Positions 49,167-56,209 of a DNA stretch of 64,000 nt are shown piece after piece. Positions within the stretch are counted from its first letter, which is position 1. Each line of letters begins with the position of its first letter. The translations under genes were made by a program, and so were the position numbers. The notes under the pieces are model-generated. The model ran no database searches and was not told the DNA's origin. It worked only from the letters and a program-made list of their open reading frames with translations. Source of the stretch: Nisaea acidiphila. GTDB lineage: Bacteria > Pseudomonadota > Alphaproteobacteria > Thalassobaculales > Thalassobaculaceae. The stretch is taken from contig NZ_CP102480.1 of the NCBI RefSeq assembly GCF_024662015.1, positions 1,336,501 through 1,400,500 of the forward strand, read 5' to 3'.

Positions 49167-50480
49167 TTAGAGGCTGCGGATGGAATGCAGAACCCGTTGT
49201 GGTGCGCGGTTGAGCTTGTGAAAGCGAGCCGTTTCATATCCTTCGGCGCGATGCACCCCGGCACGGAAGCCGTTCAACTTCTCCTGATGGACTGTCATTT
49301 GATTGTAGTACTCATGATTCTGACTTTCGAAAATACGAATCAGTTCTCGCTTTTCATCCGCGACACTGCTGATGTCGACAAAATAGTCTGGCGAAAATGA
49401 CTGACCGGTCCTCAGCACAGAATTGTAAGTATCGCAATAAAGCAACCTAACATCGCAGTACTCCCGCGGCGTCTTGAGAATTGCGTGATGGACGATGTTG
49501 GCGCACATCTGATGCTCGGGGTGAATGTCCTGTGGGTGATGGGTAATAAGCGTCCCTGGGCGCCGGGAGATGATCAGCTCCGAGACCTTCGAGGAAGCGG
49601 CGTCCACGTCAATGTCACTGAAGGAGCGGTATTCCAATGGCCAAAGCGTGTGGTTCGGAATACGCGCAGACGCACACTCAGCTTCACGGTGTCGGATATC
49701 GTTCCCCGTCAGCAAGACCAGATCGACGGCACAGCCATGCATCGCATGGACGAGCACGGTACCCCCACTCCAGATTTCGGCATCGTCGGCGTGGGCCATA
49801 ACAAGGAGCAGGTCACCAAACCTTGCACGTGTCTCCGCATAGTCGAGGATTGTGTTCAACACCTGTTCAGCGGTTACCGCAACCTGGTAGACGGTCTTCT
49901 GACGATCGAAGATTGGGTCAATCTCGACTTGGTCGATTGCCAGACCACGGCGGTGGATCTGGAACACGAGGTCCAGGTCAGCGCCCATGTCGTCTCTCAA
50001 TCTTTCCGTCGCAATATCCATCCGATTGAATAGATAAATTCCGGAGATCGGTTGCTTGAGAAACGCGAGGTCCGGAAAAAAGCGCCTGATTGCGGGGAGC
50101 ACTATCAGCAGTGTCGATAAACGAGGTTTCCTAGAATGATCCCAGAACGTTTTTACTAATCGAGCGCCGGCCTCGTATCGTTTGACGCTATCCTCGACCC
50201 ATCTAGCTGGGACTTGGTCGATATCGCCATCTGTTCTGAAGATGACATCGTTGTGAGCGGCATTGATACCGGCCCTGAACGTGTTGCCGAGGCCGGGTGC
50301 AGCGGAGAAGACCACCCTGGCGCCAGCAGATCTAGCTATGTCAGCCGTATCATCGCTTGTGGCGCAGTCTACGGCAACGACCACGTCATTCACACTTCCA
50401 ACAGAGAGGAGACTGGATACAGCGCTCTTGATCGTGGCCGCCTCGTTGAGAGCCGGAATAACGGCGGAAACATTCAACAC
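49167..50480 (-). CDS. GT2 glycosyltransferase-PIG-L deacetylase fusion
   Basis: The 437-residue product joins two enzymes. Residues 1-215 are a GT-A family 2 glycosyltransferase (VIPALNEAATIKSAVSSLL at 8-26, TDGD at 83-86). Residues 220-437 are a PIG-L/LmbE-type N-acetylglucosaminyl deacetylase: LVMAHADDAEIWSGGT (226-241, AHxDD) and THHPQDIHPEHQ (313-324, HPxDxHxxH). The LmbE family uses zinc; the three expected ligands (His, Asp, His) are present. Such a fusion would transfer GlcNAc-like sugar and deacetylate it on one chain, which is inference. The start is GTG 50480, 5 bases after GAGGT. GC is lower than the recombinase (31 and 36 of 60 in sampled rows). It follows the recombinase stop by 21 bases. 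Confidence 0.85.
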   Translation of the reverse strand: MLNVSAVIPALNEAATIKSAVSSLLSVGSVNDVVVAVDCATSDDTADIARSAGARVVFSAAPGLGNTFRAGINAAHNDVIFRTDGDIDQVPARWVEDSVKRYEAGARLVKTFWDHSRKPRLSTLLIVLPAIRRFFPDLAFLKQPISGIYLFNRMDIATERLRDDMGADLDLVFQIHRRGLAIDQVEIDPIFDRQKTVYQVAVTAEQVLNTILDYAETRARFGDLLLVMAHADDAEIWSGGTVLVHAMHGCAVDLVLLTGNDIRHREAECASARIPNHTLWPLEYRSFSDIDVDAASSKVSELIISRRPGTLITHHPQDIHPEHQMCANIVHHAILKTPREYCDVRLLYCDTYNSVLRTGQSFSPDYFVDISSVADEKRELIRIFESQNHEYYNQMTVHQEKLNGFRAGVHRAEGYETARFHKLNRAPQRVLHSIRSL

Positions 50481-50489
50481 GACTACCTC

Positions 50490-50506
50490 GATAATTCTGA
50501 GTTATC
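50490..50506 (-). repeat. right 17-bp inverted repeat (candidate recombination site)
   Basis: Plus strand GATAATTCTGAGTTATC, exact reverse complement of 46337-46353. It lies 9 bases upstream of the GT2/PIG-L start and contains the TAA stop codon of the recombinase gene (50502-50504), so exchange between the two sites would not alter the recombinase reading frame. Confidence 0.85.
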
Positions 50507-51407
50507 GCATCAAAGCCCTCCTCAATCCCTCGTCCGTGGCCGCCGCGTAGATTTCCGTCGTCGCGATCGACGCGTGCCCCAAGAGCCGCTGCACGTATCG
50601 GATGTCGACACCCTTCTCCAGATACTCGGTCGCCGCAGTATGGCGGAGCATGTGCGGGGTGATCCGCCTCGGCAGCCCAAGCGCGGCGGCCTTCTCTTTC
50701 AGGAGTGTGCGGATATAGCCCGGCGCGGCCGGACCGCCACGGGCATTCACAAGAAAAACCGTGTGTTCGCGGGCCAATGGCCGCGCTGCACGCGCCCTGA
50801 GATAGGAGGCAACGCCGTCACAGATCTCCTCGCCGACCAAAAACACTCTGCGCTCGCGGTTCCCCTTTCCGCGGATACGGATTGAGGCGTCCTCAAGATC
50901 GATATCTGTAATTTGGATCGCGCACAGTTCCCCGACCCGAATGCCGGTGACCAGAATGAGCCGGATGGCGAGGTCGACGGTCGACCGCTTATGGGCCTCT
51001 CCGGATTGAGCGCGCCCGGCTGCCGACACCATGATTCCGGCCGTGAGCTCGCCGAGTTCCCCCTTACTAAGATTGCGCGGTAACCGCCGTCCCAGGCGCA
51101 GCGCGAGCTGGAAACGGTGAAAGGGGTTATCCTCGATGACTTCCAACCGCTCGAAATAGGCGAACAGGACCTTCAACGCGGCAAATCTGCGCTTTGCCGT
51201 CGCCGGTTTCAATCCCCGGGCATCCCGCATATGTGCGAGGAAGGCCTGCAACCGCTCCGGCGAAATCTCACAGAGATCCGGGTCCTCGCGTAGCGACTTC
51301 CCGAACTCGCCGAGATCGATCCGATAGGCCCGCAGGGTGTGGTCGCTGAGGCCTTTCTCGAGGCGGCAATGCTCAAGGAAGCGCTCGCAGGCGCGCGAGA
51401 ATTTCAT
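50502..51407 (-). CDS. tyrosine recombinase (XerC/D-like integrase)
   Basis: Starting at ATG 51407 (after GGGGGACAG) the protein has 301 residues. It has an N-terminal SAM-like core-binding domain (1-95) and a catalytic domain with all six tyrosine recombinase residues: R157 (GIRVGEL), K181 (GKGNRERR), H252 and R255 (HMLRH), H278 (LLGHAS) and Y287 (TEIYAA). It is thus expected to be active. The DNA-cutting sites are unknown, but its stop lies within one of a pair of 17-bp inverted repeats, which are the best candidates. No phage or transposon genes accompany it. It is not the chromosomal XerC/XerD pair as judged by context. Confidence 0.92.
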   Translation of the reverse strand: MKFSRACERFLEHCRLEKGLSDHTLRAYRIDLGEFGKSLREDPDLCEISPERLQAFLAHMRDARGLKPATAKRRFAALKVLFAYFERLEVIEDNPFHRFQLALRLGRRLPRNLSKGELGELTAGIMVSAAGRAQSGEAHKRSTVDLAIRLILVTGIRVGELCAIQITDIDLEDASIRIRGKGNRERRVFLVGEEICDGVASYLRARAARPLAREHTVFLVNARGGPAAPGYIRTLLKEKAAALGLPRRITPHMLRHTAATEYLEKGVDIRYVQRLLGHASIATTEIYAAATDEGLRRALMR

Positions 51408-51934
51408 TCTGTCCCCCAATCCCAAACGGCCGCGAGCATACGCAAGGATGCATTGCATCGGAAGTCGGCTCGGAATCAGGGGGATAGGCGTCCCTCCGGC
51501 AGGACACCGTCTATCGGCTCCCGTCAAAAGGCGTGAAAAAGCTCACCGTAACCAGTCCCGGCTCGCGTCGAGGCGCCGAAAGAAATCAAAATCGGTACCT
51601 GCGAAACCTCCGCTTAAGCGAGCGAGGAGGACATCACCTGACTTCCCTGGCTGATCGGCACGAAAGACGGAATGAAATTCGTCCAAGAGCCGGTTGAGCG
51701 TGAGCACCGGGGCTGATCTGAACGGTCTGTTACGGCAGATGCCGGACAATCCTACGCGAGTTAGCTATTGAAGTGCCCCATCGACCTCGGCCAGACTTTC
51801 TCGCGTCATAACAGCCGCAGACCCGCCCGGGAACTTTAACTGCGGACCCGCGACAGAGAGTACAACCCGGATCGCCGGCGCGTTAGGTGCGATTGCCACC
51901 TTCCCCGGGATCCGACCCGTTCGGGAGATCCGCG
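51408..51934. other. 527-bp gene-poor region upstream of the recombinase
   Basis: Between the recombinase start (minus) and the hydantoinase-type amidase start (plus). A 68-codon minus-strand frame at 51543-51749 has no recognisable relatives and no good start signal; it may be a remnant or noise. The region must contain the promoter of the recombinase. I see no further copy of the 17-bp repeat, no tRNA and no transposase fragment that I can support. Confidence 0.4.
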
Positions 51935-53167
51935 ATGATCGAGATCAACGCTCCGCGACTGCTTGCCGATCTCTACGAGTTGCGCAAGATCGGCGCCTAC
52001 AAGACCGGCGTCCATCGGCCGACACTCTCGGAAGACGACACGACCGCCCGCTACTGGTTCGCGGACAAGCTGAAAGCGATGGGCCACTCGGCTGAAATCG
52101 ACGGGGTCGCGAACGTGATCGGCCGGGCGCCGACGGACGGCCCGTGCCTGCTCGCCGGCTCCCATCTGGAAACCCAGAACCATGCGGGCTGGCTCGACGG
52201 CGCGCTCGGGATGATCTACGCGCTGGAGACAGCCCGCGCGGTCTCGGAGAGCGCCGCCCATGCAGGCAGCGGCGTCGACGTCGCCGCCTTCGCCGATGAG
52301 GAAGGTCATTTCGAGAGCATGTTCGGCAGCCGCTCCTGGGTCGGCGAACTCGCAGAGGAAACCATCGATGCGGCCCGCGATCAGACAACGGAAATGCCGC
52401 TGCGGGAAGCTCTCGCCAAAGCCGGCCTTGCCGGCAAGCCACGCCTGCAAATGCCTCGTGAGCGATACCTCGCTTTTCTCGAGGCCCATATCGAACAGGG
52501 CGACTGGCTGGAGGCTAACGATCTGACCATCGGGATAGTGACATCCATCGTCGGCACCTGGCAGGACCGGATCGTCATCGACGGCACGCAGAACCATGCC
52601 GGGACGACACGAATGTCGATCCGGCGCGACGCAGGGGTCGCCGCCACCCGCCTGTTGCAGGCGATCGAACGCGACTTCCCTAAGGTGGCGGGCGAGCGCA
52701 CTGTCTGGACCACCGGCCGCATCACACTCGAGCCGGGTGCCCGGGCGATCGTTCCCGGACGTGCGGAGATCATGTTCCAGTACCGGGACGCCGATGAGGC
52801 GATCATGCAGCGCCTGCATGAGTGCTTGCTGGAACTGATCGCCGAAGAAAACGCGACCGGACCATGCAATGTCCGTCACGAGGTGATCGGACATGCCTCT
52901 CCGGCGCATATGGATCCGACGGTGCAAGCCGCCTTCACAGAAGCTGCGGAGCGGCTCAATCCGGGCAAGCACACCATGATGCCGAGCGGCGCCGGACACG
53001 ATGCGCGCGTGCTTTCGCGTCACCTTCCGACGGGCATGCTCTTTATTCCCAGCATTAGCGGCGTCTCACATCATTGGTCGGAGCACAGCACGGACGAGGA
53101 CATCGTGGCCGGCGCCCGGGTCTTTGCCGCCGCGGCCGGCGAACTGCTATCCGCAGCCTCCGGATGA
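51935..53167 (+). CDS. M20/M28-type Zn-dependent hydrolase (amidase, hydantoinase/carbamoylase family)
   Basis: Starting at ATG 51935 (after GGGAGA), the protein has 410 residues. It matches the allantoate amidohydrolase/N-carbamoyl-L-amino acid hydrolase family. Metal ligands and the catalytic Glu appear in GSHLETQNHAGWLDGALG (about 89-106), FADEEGHFESMFGS (about 125-138) and EAHIEQGDWLE. GAGHDARVLSRHLPTGMLFIPSISGVSHHWSE near the C-terminus completes the dinuclear site. The start at 51887 is less likely. It probably hydrolyses an N-carbamoyl amino acid or a related amide, substrate unknown. Confidence 0.88.
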   Translation: MIEINAPRLLADLYELRKIGAYKTGVHRPTLSEDDTTARYWFADKLKAMGHSAEIDGVANVIGRAPTDGPCLLAGSHLETQNHAGWLDGALGMIYALETARAVSESAAHAGSGVDVAAFADEEGHFESMFGSRSWVGELAEETIDAARDQTTEMPLREALAKAGLAGKPRLQMPRERYLAFLEAHIEQGDWLEANDLTIGIVTSIVGTWQDRIVIDGTQNHAGTTRMSIRRDAGVAATRLLQAIERDFPKVAGERTVWTTGRITLEPGARAIVPGRAEIMFQYRDADEAIMQRLHECLLELIAEENATGPCNVRHEVIGHASPAHMDPTVQAAFTEAAERLNPGKHTMMPSGAGHDARVLSRHLPTGMLFIPSISGVSHHWSEHSTDEDIVAGARVFAAAAGELLSAASG

Positions 53168-53414
53168 CAGGTGAATTTCGTTTGGACCGGCACCTTGATG
53201 CACATTTTCCCGCGCAGGCCGACAATTTCGAGAAAGTTGAAAATTAACCGCACATTATTTTCAAATCGCAAAACAATTACTCAAATGCGATTTAAAATTA
53301 CCCAAAACACTCAAATACTTATTTCGCTTTTCTATAGCCATTTTTCATAAATCCACTATCATAATTGTGAAATAGAAATGCGACTCCGTCATCATTTCAG
53401 GCAAGGAGCTGCCG
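53168..53414. other. very AT-rich spacer before the first small paralogue
   Basis: The 247-bp region includes rows with only 18 G/C of 60 (30%), in a chromosome near 60-65%. A and T runs and TATAG- or TTTTT-type motifs occur throughout. AAGGAG followed by CTGCCG precedes ATG 53415. No gene is seen. Confidence 0.6.
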
Positions 53415-54020
53415 ATGTTCGGGTTCGGCAAAGAAAAGACCGCCGAGGAGGAAGCTGAGCAACGCCGTATCGAGGCAATGAAGGTCTCGATCGAGAGTGC
53501 GTTGCTGCAGATGAAGAAGCAAGCTGAAGCAGGGCTTACGGACCGCTGCGAGGCTGGCGCGAAGCGCCTGAACGAGGCGCTTAAGAATCCGAAGCTGCCG
53601 AAGGAATACGCAAAGCAGGCACGCGACGGCGTAGACCGGCTGCTTCTGCACGCCTTCATGAAGGCCACCGCGCTTGCCTCCAAAGAGGCGATCGATGCCG
53701 GCAAATCGGACGATCTCGAAAAGCGCACGGCGAAAATCAAGGAAGCACGTGAGAAACTGTCGGGTGCGATGAAGTACAAGGCGCCACAGGATTTCAAGCA
53801 GCAGTGCGAACGCATGCTGGAAGTCGCCATGATGTCCGGCGGTGTGAAAGCCAAGGGGCCGACCAAGGCGAAACCGCTTGATACGGCCCCTAAAGTGGAG
53901 AACAAGGCCAAACCGGTCGATACCGCGCCTCCGACGCCAAACAAAGCCAAGCAACCGGCCAAAGACAAAAAGCGCGGGGTCAAGCCACTGCACGACTACG
54001 AAAAACCAGTCGGCGTTTAA
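53415..54020 (+). CDS. small helical protein, paralogue A of three
   Basis: The 201-residue protein belongs to no family I recognise. It is strongly helical and Lys/Ala/Glu-rich. It shares with the two following genes an AFMKAT motif (80-85), the invariant cysteines C45 and C131, KAPxxF and xxCExML (122-135), and a Gly-rich tail start GGVKAKGPTKAKP (142-154). A Lys/Pro-rich C-terminal extension (155-201) is special to this copy. No signal peptide or transmembrane segment is seen. The start ATG 53415 is preceded by AAGGAG. It stands alone between AT-rich spacers. Confidence 0.8.
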   Translation: MFGFGKEKTAEEEAEQRRIEAMKVSIESALLQMKKQAEAGLTDRCEAGAKRLNEALKNPKLPKEYAKQARDGVDRLLLHAFMKATALASKEAIDAGKSDDLEKRTAKIKEAREKLSGAMKYKAPQDFKQQCERMLEVAMMSGGVKAKGPTKAKPLDTAPKVENKAKPVDTAPPTPNKAKQPAKDKKRGVKPLHDYEKPVGV

Positions 54021-54289
54021 TACAGCGGCACCTGCCCATTCCATGTTTCCGATCTGAGGACTCATCTGAGTCCGGACATTTTTCTCGCCACAATGAATTC
54101 TTCCATATCAATAATACGCCCCCACTTCATCGACACACCGTAAATTTAATTTAATATTTCCCCCAAAATACCCCTCAGAATGATATATTTTTACTTACGT
54201 TCTGCTGGTTTTTTGGATTTTTTTCTCCAAACGTGATACAATATTCTAAAAATAAGTGATGTTTTCCTATGATTACATAAAGGAAAGAA
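54021..54289. other. AT-rich spacer between paralogues A and B
   Basis: A 269-bp region with an AT-rich second half (row 54181-54240 has 18 of 60 G/C). AAAGGAAAGAA precedes ATG 54290. No gene or terminator that I can support; promoter elements are likely. Confidence 0.55.
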
Positions 54290-54835
54290 ATGGTTGATAA
54301 TAACAATACTGTGGAGGAATCCGAACGCCGCCAGATCGTAGAGATCCAAATCACGATCGAGAGTGCGATCTATCGACTCAAGAAGCTTGCCGATGCCGGG
54401 TCTACGGCCAAATGCAAAGAGGCGACGGACCATCTACTCGTGGCATTGAAAAACCCGAGGCTTCCTCGAGCCTTCTGCAACGAGAGCCGGAACGCGATCA
54501 ATGCGCTTATGCAGCACGCCTTCATGAAAGCAACCGATCTTGCCTCAAAGGCGGCAATGGAGGCCGCGATGCAAGACGACCCCGAAAGCCGGGCGGCCTG
54601 CATCAAACTGGCTCGCGAGAATCTGCGTGGCGCGATGAAACATAAGGCACCGAGGGAATTCCAGCTCAAATGCGAGCGGATGCTTGAAACCGCTTTGCTT
54701 ACCGGCGGCGTCAAAGCTAAGGGGCCAACCAAAGCCAAACCGCTTGACGCCGCCATGGAAAACGCCGGTGGTGAGAAAGACGGTCGAGCAAGCGAGACAG
54801 CGCTTATGGAGCACAGCGCTATTGCAGAATCATAA
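54290..54835 (+). CDS. small helical protein, paralogue B of three
   Basis: The 181-residue protein matches paralogues A and C over most of its length: IESAIYRLKK, HAFMKATDLASKAAM (77-91), KAPREFQLKCERMLETAL (119-136), and TGGVKAKGPTKAKPLD (138-153). It has four cysteines (C42, C63, C104, C128); C42 and C128 match the shared pair. The N-terminal MVDNNNT differs from the MFG start of the other two. Ribosome-binding AAAGGA is 7 bases upstream. No function is known. Confidence 0.8.
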   Translation: MVDNNNTVEESERRQIVEIQITIESAIYRLKKLADAGSTAKCKEATDHLLVALKNPRLPRAFCNESRNAINALMQHAFMKATDLASKAAMEAAMQDDPESRAACIKLARENLRGAMKHKAPREFQLKCERMLETALLTGGVKAKGPTKAKPLDAAMENAGGEKDGRASETALMEHSAIAES

Positions 54836-55007
54836 GGCGCATTGGCAATCGGCAGCACGTTCCGACAACCGCACCAGACCTAGTTTAGTATCGTTGACGT
54901 CAGCAGAAGCGGATATCCGAATATTTTTCTCGCCTTTATGTAAAAATTGATATAATATTTACCCATCATTAACCATGCACCATCAACAGAAAGTTGGAGG
55001 GATGCAG

Positions 55008-55505
55008 ATGTTCGGACTTAATGAGACCAGAACGGTCGAAGACGATGCGGCAATCCGCCGAATCCATACGCTAGCGCCCGCGGTCAACGGCGCAATATCC
55101 CAGATCAAGAAGCGCGCGGCATGCGGCCAGGTCGAGAGCTGCGAGGCCTCGGCGAAGAGCCTGAAGGACGCGATCCGCAGCGCGAAATTACCCGAGAATT
55201 ATACCGACGAAGCCAATGCGGCCATCGACGCACTGATGCTGGAAGCCTTCATGAAAGCGACCTCCGTGGCGGCACGAGCGGCGATCGAGGCCGGTCTTGA
55301 AGACGAGGTCGAGCGGCGCGCGATGAAGATACGCGAAGCTCGCGTCAAGCTGGCCGGCGCGATCCGCTACAAGGCTCCTGAGGATTTCCGGCGCAAATGC
55401 GAGATGATGCTTGAGACCGCCCTCTTCTCGGGAGGGGTGCGGGCCAAGGGTCCGACACGGGCGAAACCCGGCGGCTCGATGCTTGAGTCAGCGGCCGTGG
55501 CCTGA
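55008..55505 (+). CDS. small helical protein, paralogue C of three
   Basis: With the start at ATG 55008 (GGAGGG 6 bases upstream) the protein has 165 residues. It aligns to paralogue A without gaps: MFGLNE versus MFGFGK at the N-terminus, C45 and C131, AFMKAT at 80-85 and SGGVRAKGPTRAKP at 141-154. An upstream in-frame ATG at 54975 would add 11 residues but breaks this match. It is the third tandem copy, followed by a convergent ICMT-like gene. No known function. Confidence 0.8.
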   Translation: MFGLNETRTVEDDAAIRRIHTLAPAVNGAISQIKKRAACGQVESCEASAKSLKDAIRSAKLPENYTDEANAAIDALMLEAFMKATSVAARAAIEAGLEDEVERRAMKIREARVKLAGAIRYKAPEDFRRKCEMMLETALFSGGVRAKGPTRAKPGGSMLESAAVA

Positions 55506-55556
55506 AAAGCACAACAGACGGCGCAGGCCCGGCCCACGCAGGGTGGATGGGCTGGG

Positions 55557-56084
55557 TCAGTATTCCGGGAAACGCTCCCGCATGACCTGCTCTTCCTGCC
55601 GGATGCGCAGGAAGAGGATGACGGCATAGACGGGAAGGCCGACCGAAAGGGTCGTGAACGCCTGAAGCGTCAGCGCGAACCCGATCAGTTCGGGAACGAT
55701 GTTCAGATAGTAATTCGGATGCCTCACCCGTCTGAAAAGCCAGTTGGTTTCCAGATGGTGATCCTCCGCGATGTAGAGCTTCACCGTCCACACCCTGCCG
55801 AGCGTCCGGATCACCCAGAAAAGCGCACACATGGAGAGGGCGTATACGGTAAGCCCGGTCCATGTGATCCAGGAAGCCGGAGCAGGCTGCAAGATGGCTT
55901 CCGTTATTGCGGCGGCATAGAACGCCGCATGGGCGAGCGCCAGAACCTTCGTCGTTACGGCGCCATGCTCGACCGCTCCGCTCAGCAGCAGTCCCCGTTC
56001 GTTCCGGACCGAGATAGCAAGGCTTCCAAGACGCAGCAGAACGGCGGCGACAACGAAAGCGATCGTATATGGCATGGCAGGCAC
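55557..56084 (-). CDS. isoprenylcysteine carboxyl methyltransferase (ICMT)-like membrane protein
   Basis: The 175-residue product has about four hydrophobic segments and the ICMT/PEMT signature near its C-terminus: FRRVRHPNYYLNIVPELIGFALTL (about 119-142), where R-H-P-x-Y and the following Glu form the SAM-binding part. Enzymes in this family methylate carboxyl groups or phospholipids; bacterial substrates are mostly unknown. It is convergent with the last small paralogue. ATG 56075 (residue 4) is an alternative start. Confidence 0.85.
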   Translation of the reverse strand: MPAMPYTIAFVVAAVLLRLGSLAISVRNERGLLLSGAVEHGAVTTKVLALAHAAFYAAAITEAILQPAPASWITWTGLTVYALSMCALFWVIRTLGRVWTVKLYIAEDHHLETNWLFRRVRHPNYYLNIVPELIGFALTLQAFTTLSVGLPVYAVILFLRIRQEEQVMRERFPEY

Positions 56085-56209
56085 TCGATGATATTCGGAT
56101 ACGGGCTACGGACGACACCGGACATGCCCCGTAGTCTGGACAGGTAAGTGCGAGCCGGAACGGATTTCCCGTTCCGGCCAATTTTTTCTGCCCCAGCAGC
56201 AAATCGGAC

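Larger units (their letters stand above)
46337..50506. mobile_element. candidate 4.17-kb invertible two-gene cassette
   Basis: Two convergent, unrelated genes (930-residue protein and GT2/PIG-L fusion) fill the interval between the exact 17-bp inverted repeats; each start codon lies 2 or 9 bases inside one repeat, and the genes' stops are 18 bases apart. A tyrosine recombinase gene abuts the right repeat. Inverted rather than direct orientation of identical spacers predicts inversion, not excision. Seen in the sequence: repeats, gene edges, recombinase motifs. Inferred: that inversion happens. Confidence 0.65.

Noticed and set aside
50490-50506. The 17-bp repeat as an ordinary terminator hairpin after the recombinase
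   Set aside because: The arms are only 5 bp (GATAA/TTATC) with A/T pairs, no T-run follows, and an identical copy stands 4.1 kb away before another gene, which a terminator does not explain.
51543-51749. Possible transposase fragment upstream of the recombinase
   Set aside because: The 68-codon frame resembles no transposase I know; no inverted ends or target duplication seen.
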